A stretch of 64,000 nucleotides of DNA, taken from NCBI RefSeq assembly GCF_963576675.1, contig NC_088914.1:20749001-20813000 (forward strand), given 5' to 3'. The notes beneath the pieces are model-generated. The model ran no database searches. It was not told the origin of the DNA and was given only the letters and a program-made list of their open reading frames with translations. Positions 21,443 through 32,527 of the stretch are shown here, one piece after another. The stretch comes from Euphorbia lathyris (lineage: Eukaryota; Streptophyta; Magnoliopsida; Malpighiales; Euphorbiaceae). Position numbers and translations under genes: made by a program. The stretch's first letter is position 1. The number at the start of each line of letters is the position of its first letter.

Positions 21443-23191
21443 GCTTCCGAAGATGAAATATGTGAGGATGGTGAACTTTGTCATAGTGCATATGAGTTTG
21501 ATTATGATGAAGATGGTAGAGTTTACCATGAGGAGGATGAATGTCAACGGATTGAGTGGAACCAATATGGGACCGCTTATGAGGAAGACGGAGCTAGGGT
21601 CTACTATGATGAGAATGGGCGTCGGTGTGTTGAGTGGGATCGACACGGGGCTCCCTACGAAGATAATGAAGGTAGATTCCATTGTGATGATGAGTTGGAG
21701 GATGTTGAACGGTCTTATAACGAAGACATCTATGAGTATGATGGAGGTAGGGTCCATTATGGCGATGAGTTGAGAAATGTTGGGTGGAACCGAAATGAAG
21801 ATGCTTGTGATGATGAAGAAAATCGGTTCCAAGTTGAGGATGAGTCGGGAAGTGTTGAGTATGAAGACACCTATGAAGTTGATGATGATGGCAATGAGCA
21901 CAATGTGTATTTGGTGACTAGGGTGCCAATGCCTAGTGAAGAAGAGCCTAGCCAACGTCATCGATTATTTAGAACTCGATGCTTAGTTCATGGGAAGAAG
22001 TGTGAGATGGTGATCGACGGAGGAAGCCAAGTGAATATCATTAGTCGGTTCGCCATGAGCAAGTTTGGGTTGGTTCCCGAGCCACATCCTAGACCTTACC
22101 GCCTTGGTTGGGTCAACGAGGTAGAGAAGCTTCAAGTTAGTCATTGGTGTAAGGTTCCTTTCACTATTAGAGCTTATGGGGATGAAGCTATGTGTGATGT
22201 TGTAGAGATGGGTGCTTGTAATGTGCTACTTGGTAGGCCATGGCAATTTGATTGTGATGCCTCACATGCGGGAAGAAGCAACACCTACACCATACGCAAA
22301 GGTGGAATCCGACATGTCCTTATACCTTTGAAGAGTTCTCCTAGTAAGAAAATGGAGACCACTTTGGAAGAATGTCCAACTCGGGAGTTGAATGTGAATG
22401 GGTGCATTGGTGGAACGGTTGAGACCTTGAATCATCTTGACTTGGATTCCATGGTTGAGCTAGCTAGCCACTCTCCTAATGAAGTCAAATCCCAAGAGGG
22501 GAATGAAGTTGAGAAGGGGAGTATCCAAGTCGAAAGTAAGGAAGTAGAGCCGATGTTCAAGGGTGACAAGCACGCGTCTTTCAACGAGCCACCTATAGGG
22601 CTTCCTAAAGGGCTGCCACCTTTGAGAAAGTTACCACGAGACATGGCATGGGATCCGGGAGATAGTGCACCTAACTCTACTTATAGTGAGTTGAGCTCAA
22701 GAGAGGAGGAGGAAGGTTACTCTATGAAGCCTATTGATAGCACCGAGATGCCTAGCACATGCCACTTGCAAAAGAGTCGAGTCACTCATTGGGTAAAGTC
22801 TGAACTTGTTCTTTTGTACTTTGTTGAAATGTATGTGTTGGAAGCTTGGTTGTGTATGTTGAGGGAGAACCTTTCTTGTGAAGAGCCCATGGGAGGTGTG
22901 AACTTCATGTTGAGGGAGAACCTTCCCTATGATGAGCCCATGAGAGATGATCTTGTTGTGGGCTTGGGTGATGGTTTGTTGAAGGGGAATGGCTTCCCGT
23001 GGAATATAGAGAAGATGGAAGGAGGTCAAGACTTGGTAAACTCGGAACTCATTACTTTGTTATTTATTGCTATGTATGTGTGGGGGTATATGTGGTGCTT
23101 GTTTAAGAAGCATCAACCCTATGAGGAGTCAATGAGAAGCGACCTTGTGATGAAGATAGGGGTTTATGAAGTCTTTGATGAATGGGAATAG
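21443..23191 (+). CDS. acidic repeats plus retropepsin-like domain
   Basis: The frame is open from 21422 to TAG/TAA at 23189-23191. Its first 100 or so codons are acidic repeats of the pattern RVYYDENGRRCVEWDRHG. From about 21950 it reads RCLVHGKKCEMVIDGGSQVN, then LLGRPWQFDCDA, which matches the aspartic protease (RVP_2-like) region of plant Gypsy polyproteins; the catalytic motif is D-G-G, a variant I recall from plant elements. After about 22340 no known domain is seen. The tail contains imperfect repeats around LRENLSCEEP and LRENLPYDEP. The protein is probably a gag-protease remnant; a start codon is not fixed because the frame is entered by a shift. Confidence 0.65.
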   Translation, partial: ASEDEICEDGELCHSAYEFDYDEDGRVYHEEDECQRIEWNQYGTAYEEDGARVYYDENGRRCVEWDRHGAPYEDNEGRFHCDDELEDVERSYNEDIYEYDGGRVHYGDELRNVGWNRNEDACDDEENRFQVEDESGSVEYEDTYEVDDDGNEHNVYLVTRVPMPSEEEPSQRHRLFRTRCLVHGKKCEMVIDGGSQVNIISRFAMSKFGLVPEPHPRPYRLGWVNEVEKLQVSHWCKVPFTIRAYGDEAMCDVVEMGACNVLLGRPWQFDCDASHAGRSNTYTIRKGGIRHVLIPLKSSPSKKMETTLEECPTRELNVNGCIGGTVETLNHLDLDSMVELASHSPNEVKSQEGNEVEKGSIQVESKEVEPMFKGDKHASFNEPPIGLPKGLPPLRKLPRDMAWDPGDSAPNSTYSELSSREEEEGYSMKPIDSTEMPSTCHLQKSRVTHWVKSELVLLYFVEMYVLEAWLCMLRENLSCEEPMGGVNFMLRENLPYDEPMRDDLVVGLGDGLLKGNGFPWNIEKMEGGQDLVNSELITLLFIAMYVWGYMWCLFKKHQPYEESMRSDLVMKIGVYEVFDEWE

Positions 23192-24068
23192 CCGCTCGAG
23201 AGATGTTGAGGAGATGGACGAGATTCAAGACTTGAAGAACCATGGCCAAGTTAGTAAAGTGGCAAGTCTTGAAGTTCCGGGATGGTTGACCCAAGGTGAG
23301 GGAGGAGCTACTTTGTGTGAGCTTGGGTTCACTATGATGTGGGTTGACAAATGTCGCCGGGATATTCCGTTTGATGTGGGCCATGGGCAAGGAGATAATG
23401 AGCATGATAGCCAAGTTAGTGGAATGAGTGATAGCAAAGTCCGGGCATATTCAATTCAAAGTCATGTTTGGGTTGTGAAGAGTACTCAAGGGATCGCTCC
23501 AATTTGGGTTGATATATGGCGTCGGGACATGTCATGTGAGGTTGGTTATGTGCGAGTGGAGGTTGAGCCTAGCATCCGGGTTGATGGCGTGAGGTACATT
23601 GAGGTCCGGGCATATTCGACTCAAGACCATAATGGGGTTTTGAAGAATACTTGTGAGATTGATTCTAGTTGGGTTGATATGTGTCGTCGGGATATTCCAT
23701 TCGAGGTAGGCCATGAGTGGATGAAGGTTGTGTTGATTCCTCAAGTTCGTGATGGGGAGATCAAGAGGGTCTATGGGTGGTCCGTACAACCAAATGCGGG
23801 GCGTTGGAAGACCATCCAAGCATTCAATGGGAAGTGGTTTGACAAGCTTCGCCAAGACATACCATTTGATGTTGGTAGAACATCCGATATTGGTGGAGAT
23901 TGGGAGATGAGCACCACGGAAGATGAAGTCCGGGGTGAAGCACTTGTTGAGGTATGGGGAAAGGCTTGTGAGGAGAAGGTGAGTCCGGTAATATTTGGAG
24001 TGGACTCCTTGTATTCATCTCGAACAACACCTTGGTTCGATTTGAGGGCTTGGGTTCATTCACATTGA
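23166..24068 (+). CDS. tandem-repeat protein, four 55-residue units
   Basis: A 300-codon frame overlapping the previous one by 26 bp in a different frame. It contains four copies of a motif of the form WVDxxRRDIPFEVGH, with the first Trp at residues 59, 114, 169 and 224, an exact 55-residue period. Between copies the units share VRAYS-type segments. No catalytic motif or membrane segment is visible and I know no family for it. Similar but degraded repeats precede it in the upstream frame (PYEESMRSD), so the two frames may once have been continuous. It ends just before the 3' LTR purine tract. Confidence 0.6.
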   Translation: MKSLMNGNSRSRDVEEMDEIQDLKNHGQVSKVASLEVPGWLTQGEGGATLCELGFTMMWVDKCRRDIPFDVGHGQGDNEHDSQVSGMSDSKVRAYSIQSHVWVVKSTQGIAPIWVDIWRRDMSCEVGYVRVEVEPSIRVDGVRYIEVRAYSTQDHNGVLKNTCEIDSSWVDMCRRDIPFEVGHEWMKVVLIPQVRDGEIKRVYGWSVQPNAGRWKTIQAFNGKWFDKLRQDIPFDVGRTSDIGGDWEMSTTEDEVRGEALVEVWGKACEEKVSPVIFGVDSLYSSRTTPWFDLRAWVHSH

Positions 24069-24129
24069 ACACGTCTCACCAATATATAGCAAGCAACTTG
24101 GGGTCAAGTTCTTTTTAAGAGAGAGTGAA

Positions 24130-24925
24130 TGATGAGGGGCATCTTTCCCAAGGATCGAGTCCGAGCGAGGGAAGTCGGAGGAAGAACCAAGTGCGAGCAA
24201 CAAACGAGTAAATAGGCCAAAACAATACAACACATCTGCTCAGACACGCCCCGCGTGTACTTGGACACGCTCCGCGTGTATTTGGGATTGATCCGGAGAA
24301 GGTCGGGAAGGTCACATATGCAGGGCTTGGATTGGGCACGCTCCGCGTGGAAGAAAACACGCCCTGCGTACTTGTGGGTTTGATCCGGAGAAGAGTTCAA
24401 CAGCCAAAGTACGCCCCGTGTAAAATGGCTACTGATCCAGAGAATGGCTCATCAGCCAAAGTACGCCCCGTGTACTTTTGGATACGCCCCATGTACTTGC
24501 ACTTTTCAGGAACTTGCTCCTTACTCTAGCTTCCTGGTTATTTACACCTTTGGTCCCTCAGCTCCTCTCCCTCCTTCAAGACAACCCCCTCCACTTATCT
24601 TTACACCATTTACCCTTATCTCTATGTTTTAATTAACTAAGCTCTTTACCCTTTTATGTAATTTAGCATTTAGGGTTTTTGAGATGATATAAATTCATCT
24701 CTTCATCTTTGTAAGCATTTAACTTTTTATCAATCAAAATTATATCTTCTTCAAGAAGCTTTTGTTAAGGTTTATCCTTCAACAATGGGGATTTTATTAT
24801 TCCTATGGATTTAGTCCATGAATTTGGGATCCACTCCTTCTAGTTAGCTAGAGAAGTTGTTAATCTTTGTTAGTTTACGATTAAAACTAACACGTTACTA
24901 TTTCAGATAAATCCGATCTGTATCA
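24130..24925 (+). repeat. 3' LTR of protease-only element
   Basis: Partner of 19634-20429. Relative to it, it has one extra 21-bp GC-rich unit near 24247-24275 and one fewer near 24410, leaving the total length equal. Confidence 0.9.
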
Positions 24926-24930
24926 AATTA

Positions 24931-25906
24931 TCTTACATATTAGGATGATAGCCTAAAATAGAATCTATTTATATAAGTCTTCCATATAAAATCTTTTTTT
25001 ATAAGAAATCCATCCATTTTTGTGAACCCTTCCGTGGAAACATGATATACCAATCAGCTGGCTCTCTTGAAACCGGTTTTATTACTTGCTAGCCCTGACT
25101 TTATAGGGTAAGACTAGCAAGGCAGTTCACTACTAAGTAATGTGCTCACATATAAAAAAAACAACAAGTACAATAAAAAGTAAGAAATAAAAAGTAAGAC
25201 ATATAAACTATGTCTAGTACAGAATCTATAAATGTAAGAAAATGACAGACTTGAAATGATATTCCTAAGAGCATAATCAACCTTGCAAAAGATAATTGTT
25301 TATTTTTGTGTGTACTCCTTTGCATTCTTGCAAATGAACTATATGGATATTTTTTGTAAGCTTTCAATTTTTCAAACTTGCAATATTTGAGGTTAGAGAC
25401 AATTTCAAATTAAAATATTATGTGGTTATCATATATAAAATAATAATAGGGTAAAGTATATAAAAAAAACAATACATGCAATTTGTCTATTGGTGAACGC
25501 ATTCTCATTGTTTAAAAACTTATAAACGTGGATTTCAAGAATGTGTGATGAATTTTTTTTAAAAAGACGGTCAATTAACATAAAAAGTAAAAACGACTGA
25601 ATCATTCACGCAAAACTAACGTATCCAGATCCAACGGTTGAACAACACTCCGGGCTTGACGGACCGACGACGACGCAGGCCGAGCGAATGAGTCTGATGG
25701 TGCGAATCCGTTCAAACAGGCCGGCACAGGCCTATGCAAACGGACCCAGTGTAAGTTTTAAAGAACTTACTGAGTTTGCAAACTACACAAAACATATGTC
25801 CATATTTGCAAACTTTTAAATCAAGAGATTATTTTTGCAAAACGGCAACAACATGGTTCATTTTTGTATTTTTCTCCAAATAATAATAACAATAAAGAAT
25901 AAAGGG
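24931..25906. other. A+T-rich spacer
   Basis: No gene was recognised. A short GC-richer stretch at about 25625-25750 has no extended reading frame. Confidence 0.5.
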
Positions 25907-25911
25907 CTCTG

Positions 25912-26378
25912 TGTCACGTCCGTGACTAAATTTCTAGAATTTATATTTTGAGGTTTGGAGTTAATTTGAGGGTTTTATGTGTGAATTAAAAGTTATGATA
26001 ATTTTTAAAAGATTATATAAAGATGGAGGATCAAACTGGATAATTGCCAGATTTGGTATATATAGATAGAAATGGCGGAAGAGGCAGAGATTATCCATAT
26101 ATATTCATTATATTCATTTTAAATTTATCAGTTTTCTCTGAACCGTTTCTCCACCGTTTCTTTGATTTACGGAAATTCGACTGTCCGAATCATTCGAAAT
26201 TGAAAACATAGCATCTTTATATATAGATCTAAATCCTAGCCGAAGAGTTTTTGAGTTTCGATAGTGTTTGGAGGGAAATGGCTTAGACAGAATTTAGAGG
26301 CGAATTGAACGGGTTTGTGGTTTTCAATTAATAGTCAAGGTAAGTAACTATCACCTATATTTTGAGTTTTATGTATAC

Positions 26379-26413
<35 letters not shown>

Positions 26414-27564
26414 CAAAGAAGTTTCAGACATTGATATTTTAGGGTTATACAGGAATTTAAAATTGAGGTTTTTCCTGATTTTGCTTTTTATTGTGAAATT
26501 ATGGTTCAAATGAAGCTATTTATTACGTTTCTATGTGAATTTCGGATTTTACTTGATTATGTTGATTTAAGGCTTCATTTGGTTGATTTACATATATACA
26601 TATATGTTTTGGTGAATTTGATGATTTCTTACGAGTTGTGTTTGGATTGAGAAATCTGTTACAGTTATTATTGTTATTATTTTGGATTGAAGTCCAAATA
26701 TGATTTTTATCATACAAAAGGGCTAATTGAAGCCAAATGATTTTTGGTTATGAAATAGTTTGGAATTTGATTGTGAACGGATATTTGAGCACGTTATGAT
26801 TTTATGATTTTATATCCTTCGAGAGTTATCCGGATCGGTGGTTCCATATTTGAAGACCATGTTCAGTGAGGGACATGACCTGTGTACACAGTTTGAAAGA
26901 CCTATTGGGTATGGCAAAGAAGTGTCGGGTAAGACCATATGGGATAGGCAATGTTAAGAGACGTCTCGATTATATATGTGGTTATGGATTGATACTTAAG
27001 GGGAGAAACTCGAGGATGGATACAATGTTTTAAGTTCATTTGGATTATGTTTTCGGTTATGATTGATTTTGATATAAGGTTTTACGTTTGATTAAATATG
27101 AGTTGGTTTGATAAAACACTTATTTGATTACAATATTTTATAAGGTTTTGAACTCAAGAATTGATACAAGATTATATATTTTTGGTTTTTGGTTTACTAC
27201 TTTGACTATATTATGAACTTTGGTTTTGAGTATATTTTATAAGGTTTTGATTAAATCCCTTTATAAAGGTATATATGTAGCTATGTTAAATAAAGTTGGT
27301 TTTTATAGCTGATAGTTTCTTACTGAGATTTTTGTCTCATGTTTTTAAATGTTTTAATGTTTTTAGGTGAGAAAGTACAAGATAGAGAGAAGGTTACCGA
27401 CCAATTAGGCGAGAATCGGAAGTTGTTGCTTATTGGTAGAATTATTATTAGAACTTTACTATTTAATTGATTGTGATCTAAATTTGGAGAGTATTAAGTA
27501 TTGATTATGATCTTTCTATTTCACGCCCGATGCCGATTGATGTCGTTTAGGGTCGGGTGTGACA
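25912..27564 (+). mobile_element. solo LTR (Gypsy-like), 1,653 bp
   Basis: It starts TGTCACGTCC and ends GGGTGTGACA, inverted LTR ends, with a 5-bp target duplication CTCTG at 25907-25911 and 27565-27569. No second LTR or internal region adjoins it, so it is a solo LTR left by recombination. An (AT)n run lies at about 26381-26411. The ends resemble those of the chromovirus at 28999-50554, so Gypsy is likely. It interrupts the LINE fragment that continues at 27565. Confidence 0.8.
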
Positions 27565-27912
27565 CTCTGTGTTTAGGGAGCTATAACAACGATATGATTT
27601 CTGATAAAATGGCTCTGTGTTTAACGAGTCAGAATGTAATTAAGGCTATTAGAAGGATTTGCTCCTCTTTCGATTCTATCAACTTTTGCCATGTTTACAG
27701 AGAGCAAAATCGGGTGGCAGATCGGCTTGCTGCAGAAGGTCATGAGAGGGCTTTGAGCGTCTCTATTTTTTCTTCTCCCCCCCCCGAGTTCCTTAGGTCT
27801 TTACTGTCTGAAGATAATGTGGGTGTTAGCTTTCCTAGGCTAATCCCGGACTAACATCTTGGTGTTTTGTTTTTTCTTTCTTGTCCCTACCAAAAAAAAT
27901 ACAAAAAAATGA
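27565..27912 (+). pseudogene. LINE 3' fragment: C-terminal RNase H remnant
   Basis: After the solo LTR the frame reads LCLGSYNNDMISDKM and then IRRICSSFDSINFCHVYREQ, NRVADRLAAEGH, ending at a TAA at 27852-27854. This is the C-terminal part of the RNase H domain found at the 3' end of plant L1-type LINEs, followed by a short tail and A-runs. The N-terminal part is missing: the CTCTG left of the solo LTR seems to be the same coding line, and little LINE sequence lies further left. Confidence 0.65.
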
Positions 27913-28254
27913 GGGTTAATCTCTTGTTTGGGGTCATTGGATCTGGTTGGGAAATATTTCACTAAAATGGATTGTTTCCTAACCAGAGTTAAAAAAACTG
28001 TATTTTAAAAAAAAAAAAATACTCATTACGATGAGTGGGCAGGAATCCCTAAGGGATTCCTGTCAACTGGTGGGGCAATGGCTTCATGCCACTGCCCCAA
28101 ACAAATATATATATATAATAAATTTATTATTTTATAAAAATAAAAATAAATTTATAAAATAAATATAAAAAAATTAATTTATTATTTTATAAAAATAAAA
28201 TTATATATTATACTCATGTTGATTGATTTTTTGTTTGTTTTATAGAATTTTGAT

Positions 28255-28990
28255 TAAAATTTAAATTTGATTTTTCTTGGAAATGTTAGGGTTAAATTTG
28301 CATAATTTCATACATTAGAGCTAAATCTGCACTTCGCTTGAAACGTTAAGTTTAAATATTTAGTGCATTACTAACAAAAGAATATTTATTACATTAATAA
28401 TACATTAAAATATTTTAGACAATTTCAAAAAAATTGTGATTAATTTATATGTAACAGATTTAGTTTTTTTTTTTTGAAACTGTCTAAAATATTTTAGTGT
28501 ATTATTAATATAGTTACAAAAAAATGTATGAAACTGCTTCAATTTATCGACAAACTGGTTTAGAAAATCCGATGTAGCTAAATAACAGTCAAACAAATCT
28601 TTTCAAATTTTCGGTAGCGTATGGTTAAAGTTGATATTGCTTGGAAACGTTAAGGTTAAATTTGCACAATTTCATATGTTAGGGTTAAATCTGCACTTCG
28701 CTTGAAATGTTAAAGTTAAATATTTAGTGCATTAATAATACAGTAAAATATTTTAGACAATTTCAAAAAAAAATTTGTGATTAATTTATATATAACCGGT
28801 TTGGTTTTTTGAAACTGTCTAAAATATTAGATTGTGTTATTAATATAATTACAAAAAAAAATGTATGAAACTGATTCAATTTATCGACAAACTGGTTTAG
28901 AAGGTCCGACGTGGTTAAATAACAGTCAAACAAGCATTTTCAAAACTTCGGTAACGTATGGTTAAAATTGATCTTGCTTGGAAACGTTAG
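28255..28990. repeat. tandem repeat, about 355-bp unit
   Basis: Two diverged units follow one another, each with AATCTGCACTTCGCTTGAAA, AAAATATTTTAGACAATTTC and CAATTTATCGACAAACTGG in the same order. A third, shorter unit lies beyond the Gypsy element at about 50560-50810. Non-coding. Confidence 0.65.
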
Positions 28991-29348
28991 TTAAATTTTG
29001 TCACGACCCATTCCACGGACCGTGACCGGCGCTAGGGAACGGGTAAGCTCAAGCTACCGGAACCCGTAGCAAGCCTTAATATAATATACAATCAACCTTA
29101 CCAATAGTCTTAACATAATTTAATATTAAGAAACACACACATAATCCTCAAACTGGTACTGCGGTCTAGAATATAAATTTTTAACATAATTCTTAAATAG
29201 ACATACATAGTAAGATAGATGTGCTGCCCGAAGAAAGAAATTAGGCTGCAACAAACTTCTAGTCACCTGAAAAATTAAAGGAGTCAAACCTCCCATAGTG
29301 AATTAATTATATACAATGCATGAGTAATTTAACATTTATGTCACACAC

Positions 29349-29382
<34 letters not shown>

Positions 29383-30375
29383 TATAATATAAGTGATCAC
29401 CCAATATGCTTTTCATAAAATTGTCTTATAAATAAATAGATAGGTGGTTTAATACGTGTGTTGGACCCTAAACCTCAATACCCAATCTAGTAATCCACCA
29501 ATAATCAGCATTTCACTCATATCCAATAACTGGGGGACCGAGAATAACTCAACCGACCACACGCCCAGTTAGCTGAAGGACCGAGAATAACTCAACTGAT
29601 TCCGTACCCAGCCTCACTTAAATCCAAAATTCACATATCATATAGCCCGAGAATATCTCAACCGAGCTTATCCATATATCACAACATTCACAATACTAGT
29701 ATCATCAATATCCGATAGTACCTGTGCGCACAATGTCCTGATGCCGCTCACCAGGAAGCATGTCCATAACACGTATTTATCCACAAATAATTACGTATAA
29801 ATTATTATAAATAATAATACACTTTTATAAGTGAAAATAATACTTTACTTGAAATATCATGGAATAATTTATTATGAATGCAAATGCTAAATTAAAAATA
29901 CAAAACATATAATTAACTCACAAATTGCTCCTAGTCGACTATCCTAATTTTCAGGTGCTGCTGCTCCTCCTACCAGTTGAGTATCTAAAAGAGATAATAT
30001 TATTTTTAGAATTTATATATGTTTAGGGAAATATTAAAATTTATTTTGTCTCATTTTACAGACTGTCTACCGAAAATTCGGCAGAGTCTCCCCTATAAAA
30101 CGAACATCCTCCTAGTAATAACTAGGGTCAACCCTGCAATAAAATACACTTCTAAATTAAAAAATATTCAAAGTCCAAACCGGGACTCCATAGACTACAA
30201 TTTATCAACCCGGTTGGACATCAATCATCCGACAGTTCCATAACTGTCAGTAATTCCAATACTTTACTCCCAAAATTACTCATCATCAAACAACATATAA
30301 ACATATATACTTATAATCCATTTTCATAATATCTATATCAACCAAATTAACTAATCAATAATCTTAAGAGCATAA

Positions 30376-31128
30376 GGGTTCGTGATTTTGGTGCTTGGCT
30401 GGATCTTTTATTAATGAATTCTGACCAGTCCGCTTCTGGTAGAATTTTATTTGTTCTTTGGTGGCTTTGGAAGAATAGGAATAATCAGGTTTGGTCTCAT
30501 TCTTGTTTATCACCTCGGGATTTAATTCGTGTTGCTTCTAAGGAGTTGGAAGAGTGGAAAATTGCTCTTTCCTTGAGACATTCTGGCTTTTCTGGTTCGA
30601 TTAGTCGTCCGGCTTATTGGGTACGTCCCGAGCCTAGTCAGATTGCTTGCAATGTTGATGCTGGTTTATTTCATGATGAAGGTTACTGTTCTTATGCGTT
30701 TATTTTGAGGGATCATTTGGGTTCGTGCTTATTTGCCTGTCATGGTGGTTTGAATGGTTGTTTTGAACCTGTTCTGGCTGAGGCTATGGCTGTTAAAGAA
30801 GCTCTTTCATGGATCAAAGGATGTGGTTTAAAGAAGGTGGAGATCCGATCTGATTGTTTGTCAGTTGTTCTTGCAATTAAGGAACGTCATCATTCGATTT
30901 CATATTTTTCTGAAGTGATTTCTGATTGTATTTTGTTGATTCAAGAGCTAGATGATGTATCTATCTCTTTTGTTAAACGGTCAGCGAACTGTGCTGCTCA
31001 CTGTCTAGCCCGAGCAGTTAGTTCTGTGTCTTACCGTAGTGAGTGACATTTTGCCCCTCCTTTTTTGTCCTCTATTCTTTTTGCTGATATTAGCCAATAA
31101 TATTGCTTTTTCTTTCAAAAAAAAAAAA
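30376..31128 (+). mobile_element. 5'-truncated LINE inserted in the LTR
   Basis: Absent from the partner LTR, where AAGAGCATAA runs directly into TTAATTAATT (about 49610). The inserted DNA is open from its first bases and ends in a poly-A run at about 31117-31128. No clear target duplication is seen. Confidence 0.85.
30414..31046 (+). CDS. LINE C-terminal RNase H domain
   Basis: The 210-codon frame, open upstream to the insertion edge at 30376, reads WWLWKNRNNQVW, the tail region of a plant L1-type polyprotein, and then an RNase H-like (RVT_3 type) domain: CNVDAGLF with its first acidic residue, AEAMAVKEALSW, IRSDCLSVV, and FVKRSANCAAHCLAR near the end. This domain removes template RNA during LINE reverse transcription. 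The reverse transcriptase itself is missing through 5' truncation, so the copy is inert. There are no internal stops. Confidence 0.85.
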   Translation: MNSDQSASGRILFVLWWLWKNRNNQVWSHSCLSPRDLIRVASKELEEWKIALSLRHSGFSGSISRPAYWVRPEPSQIACNVDAGLFHDEGYCSYAFILRDHLGSCLFACHGGLNGCFEPVLAEAMAVKEALSWIKGCGLKKVEIRSDCLSVVLAIKERHHSISYFSEVISDCILLIQELDDVSISFVKRSANCAAHCLARAVSSVSYRSE

Positions 31129-32128
31129 TTAATTAATTATGCTTAGTCCAATCTCCCTTCAACCTTTATTTTTAAAATTATATATTCTGAATATTTATTT
31201 AAATAAGGATCCAAAAATTAATTTTAACCCAGCTTAATTTATTTTCCTTAATTTCACCCAACTATATACTTTCGTAATTTATAGAGACTAAACGGTAAGG
31301 AATTTGGTCAAAGTCCAAGAATTAATGTTGCTCCAAATAATATTTAGAACATTCTGAAGTTAACCAAATAATTTTTCTGCACTTATTTCATATGTCACCG
31401 GAAAATATCACCGGTGTTCGGGATCCGCCTATCGGAAAAATTAAAGTTGATTGTTTTGAGAAACTAATTATACCACTTTGTTCCTTATGATTCCAGGAGT
31501 CTAGAATCACTCTCAAAACACCCAAAATCGACCAGAAAATTAAACTTTGGTTAGATTTCTTACTTTTTCCGGTGTAGCTCCGATTACCCCTCAAAACTCC
31601 TTGCATGCATCAAAATCTAGTGTATCCATAGGTAAATCGACCCCCTGAGTCCATTTTTGGTGTTAGAATTGCAAAATAATAAACACAGGATAGAGAAATA
31701 GAGAGAATAGCAAAAGTGACGAATTTTCTCTCTCTAAACGATTTTTAAAAACTCAAAATCTCACAATAAAACTTACATGCACTTGTAGCTGGAGTTGAGA
31801 GCTTCGTTTTGATATAAAAAAACTCCAAAAACGGTGAAGAAATGAGGAAGGACAAGGTTAAAGAAGAACGAAAATGGAAACAAGGCTTGAAGGGCGAGGA
31901 AGAAGACGACGTCGGCTTCTTATTTCATCAATGATGGTGAAATTACAATTTGATCCCTATATTTATAATATCTTTTAAAAAAATTCTCAAAGGTAATTAT
32001 ATTTTGGCTTTAGCCCCATTCTAATTAATTCATTTTAGCAATTAGCTTAGATATATATAATTTGGGGTATAAAAATTCTTCCCCCCTTAAAGAAATTCGT
32101 CCTCGAATTTAAAATTGCAGTACTAACC

Positions 32129-32527
32129 TCATGTTTGAAATAGATAAGGATAATTGTTCTGCATCTCCAATTCGGATTCCCAAGTGAACTCTTCCATAGA
32201 ATGGTTACTCCATAACACCTTCACCATTGGGATAACTTTTGATCTAAGTTGGCGAACTTGACGATCCACTATTGCCACTGGTTGCTCCTCATAAGATAAA
32301 TCCTCACTAACTTTTATCGCTTGAGGACGAAGAACATGAGAAGGATCAGGAACATATTTTCTTAGCATTGATATATGGAACACTGGATGAATCTGCGATA
32401 AGTTAGGAGGCAATGCTAATTGATATGCAACTTCACCTATTCTCTTCAAAATCTCAAATGGTCCGATGTATCTAGGTGTCAACTTTCCTTTCTTTCCAAC
32501 TCTCATGATTCCTTTCATTGGTGACAC
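32129..32527 (-). pseudogene. chromovirus integrase C-terminus and chromodomain
   Basis: The frame encodes GKLTPRYIGPFEILKRIGEV, the linker HPVFHISMLRKYVPDPSHV, and a C-terminal chromodomain-like segment IVDRQVRQLRSK...VKVLWSNHSMEEFTWESELEM. Such tails direct chromovirus integration to particular chromatin. It overlaps the upstream integrase frame by 13 bp in a different frame: one base is missing near 32528, where the conserved SPMKG motif begins. Confidence 0.85.

Larger units (their letters stand above)
19634..24925 (+). mobile_element. non-autonomous LTR retrotransposon with protease-like ORF, no reverse transcriptase
   Basis: LTRs of 796 bp each at 19634-20429 and 24130-24925 start TGATGAGGGGCATC and end GATCTGTATCA. 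The 5-bp target duplication is AATTA (19629-19633, 24926-24930). The primer site TGGTATCAGAGC is at 20432-20443, and a purine tract (AAGAGAGAGTGAA) precedes the right LTR. About 3.7 kb of internal sequence encodes acidic and repetitive proteins and one retropepsin-like domain. No reverse transcriptase, RNase H or integrase motif was found, so it must rely on a helper element. By eye the LTRs differ by roughly 8 substitutions and two compensating 21-bp indels. Confidence 0.9.
28999..32074 (-). repeat. chromovirus 3' LTR with LINE insertion
   Basis: Same sequence as 48264-50554 with scattered substitutions, a longer (AAT)n run near 29349-29384 and an extra 753 bp at 30376-31128. In the minus orientation its first dinucleotide reads TT where the other LTR has TG. 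Confidence 0.88.

Noticed and set aside
21395..21961. 188-residue minus-strand hydrophobic frame
   Set aside because: Antisense to the acidic repeats; hydrophobicity follows from reading Asp/Glu codons on the opposite strand.
30019..30243. Plus-strand frame repeated at 49272-49535
   Set aside because: It lies in both chromovirus LTRs, antisense to the element. The match simply reflects LTR identity.
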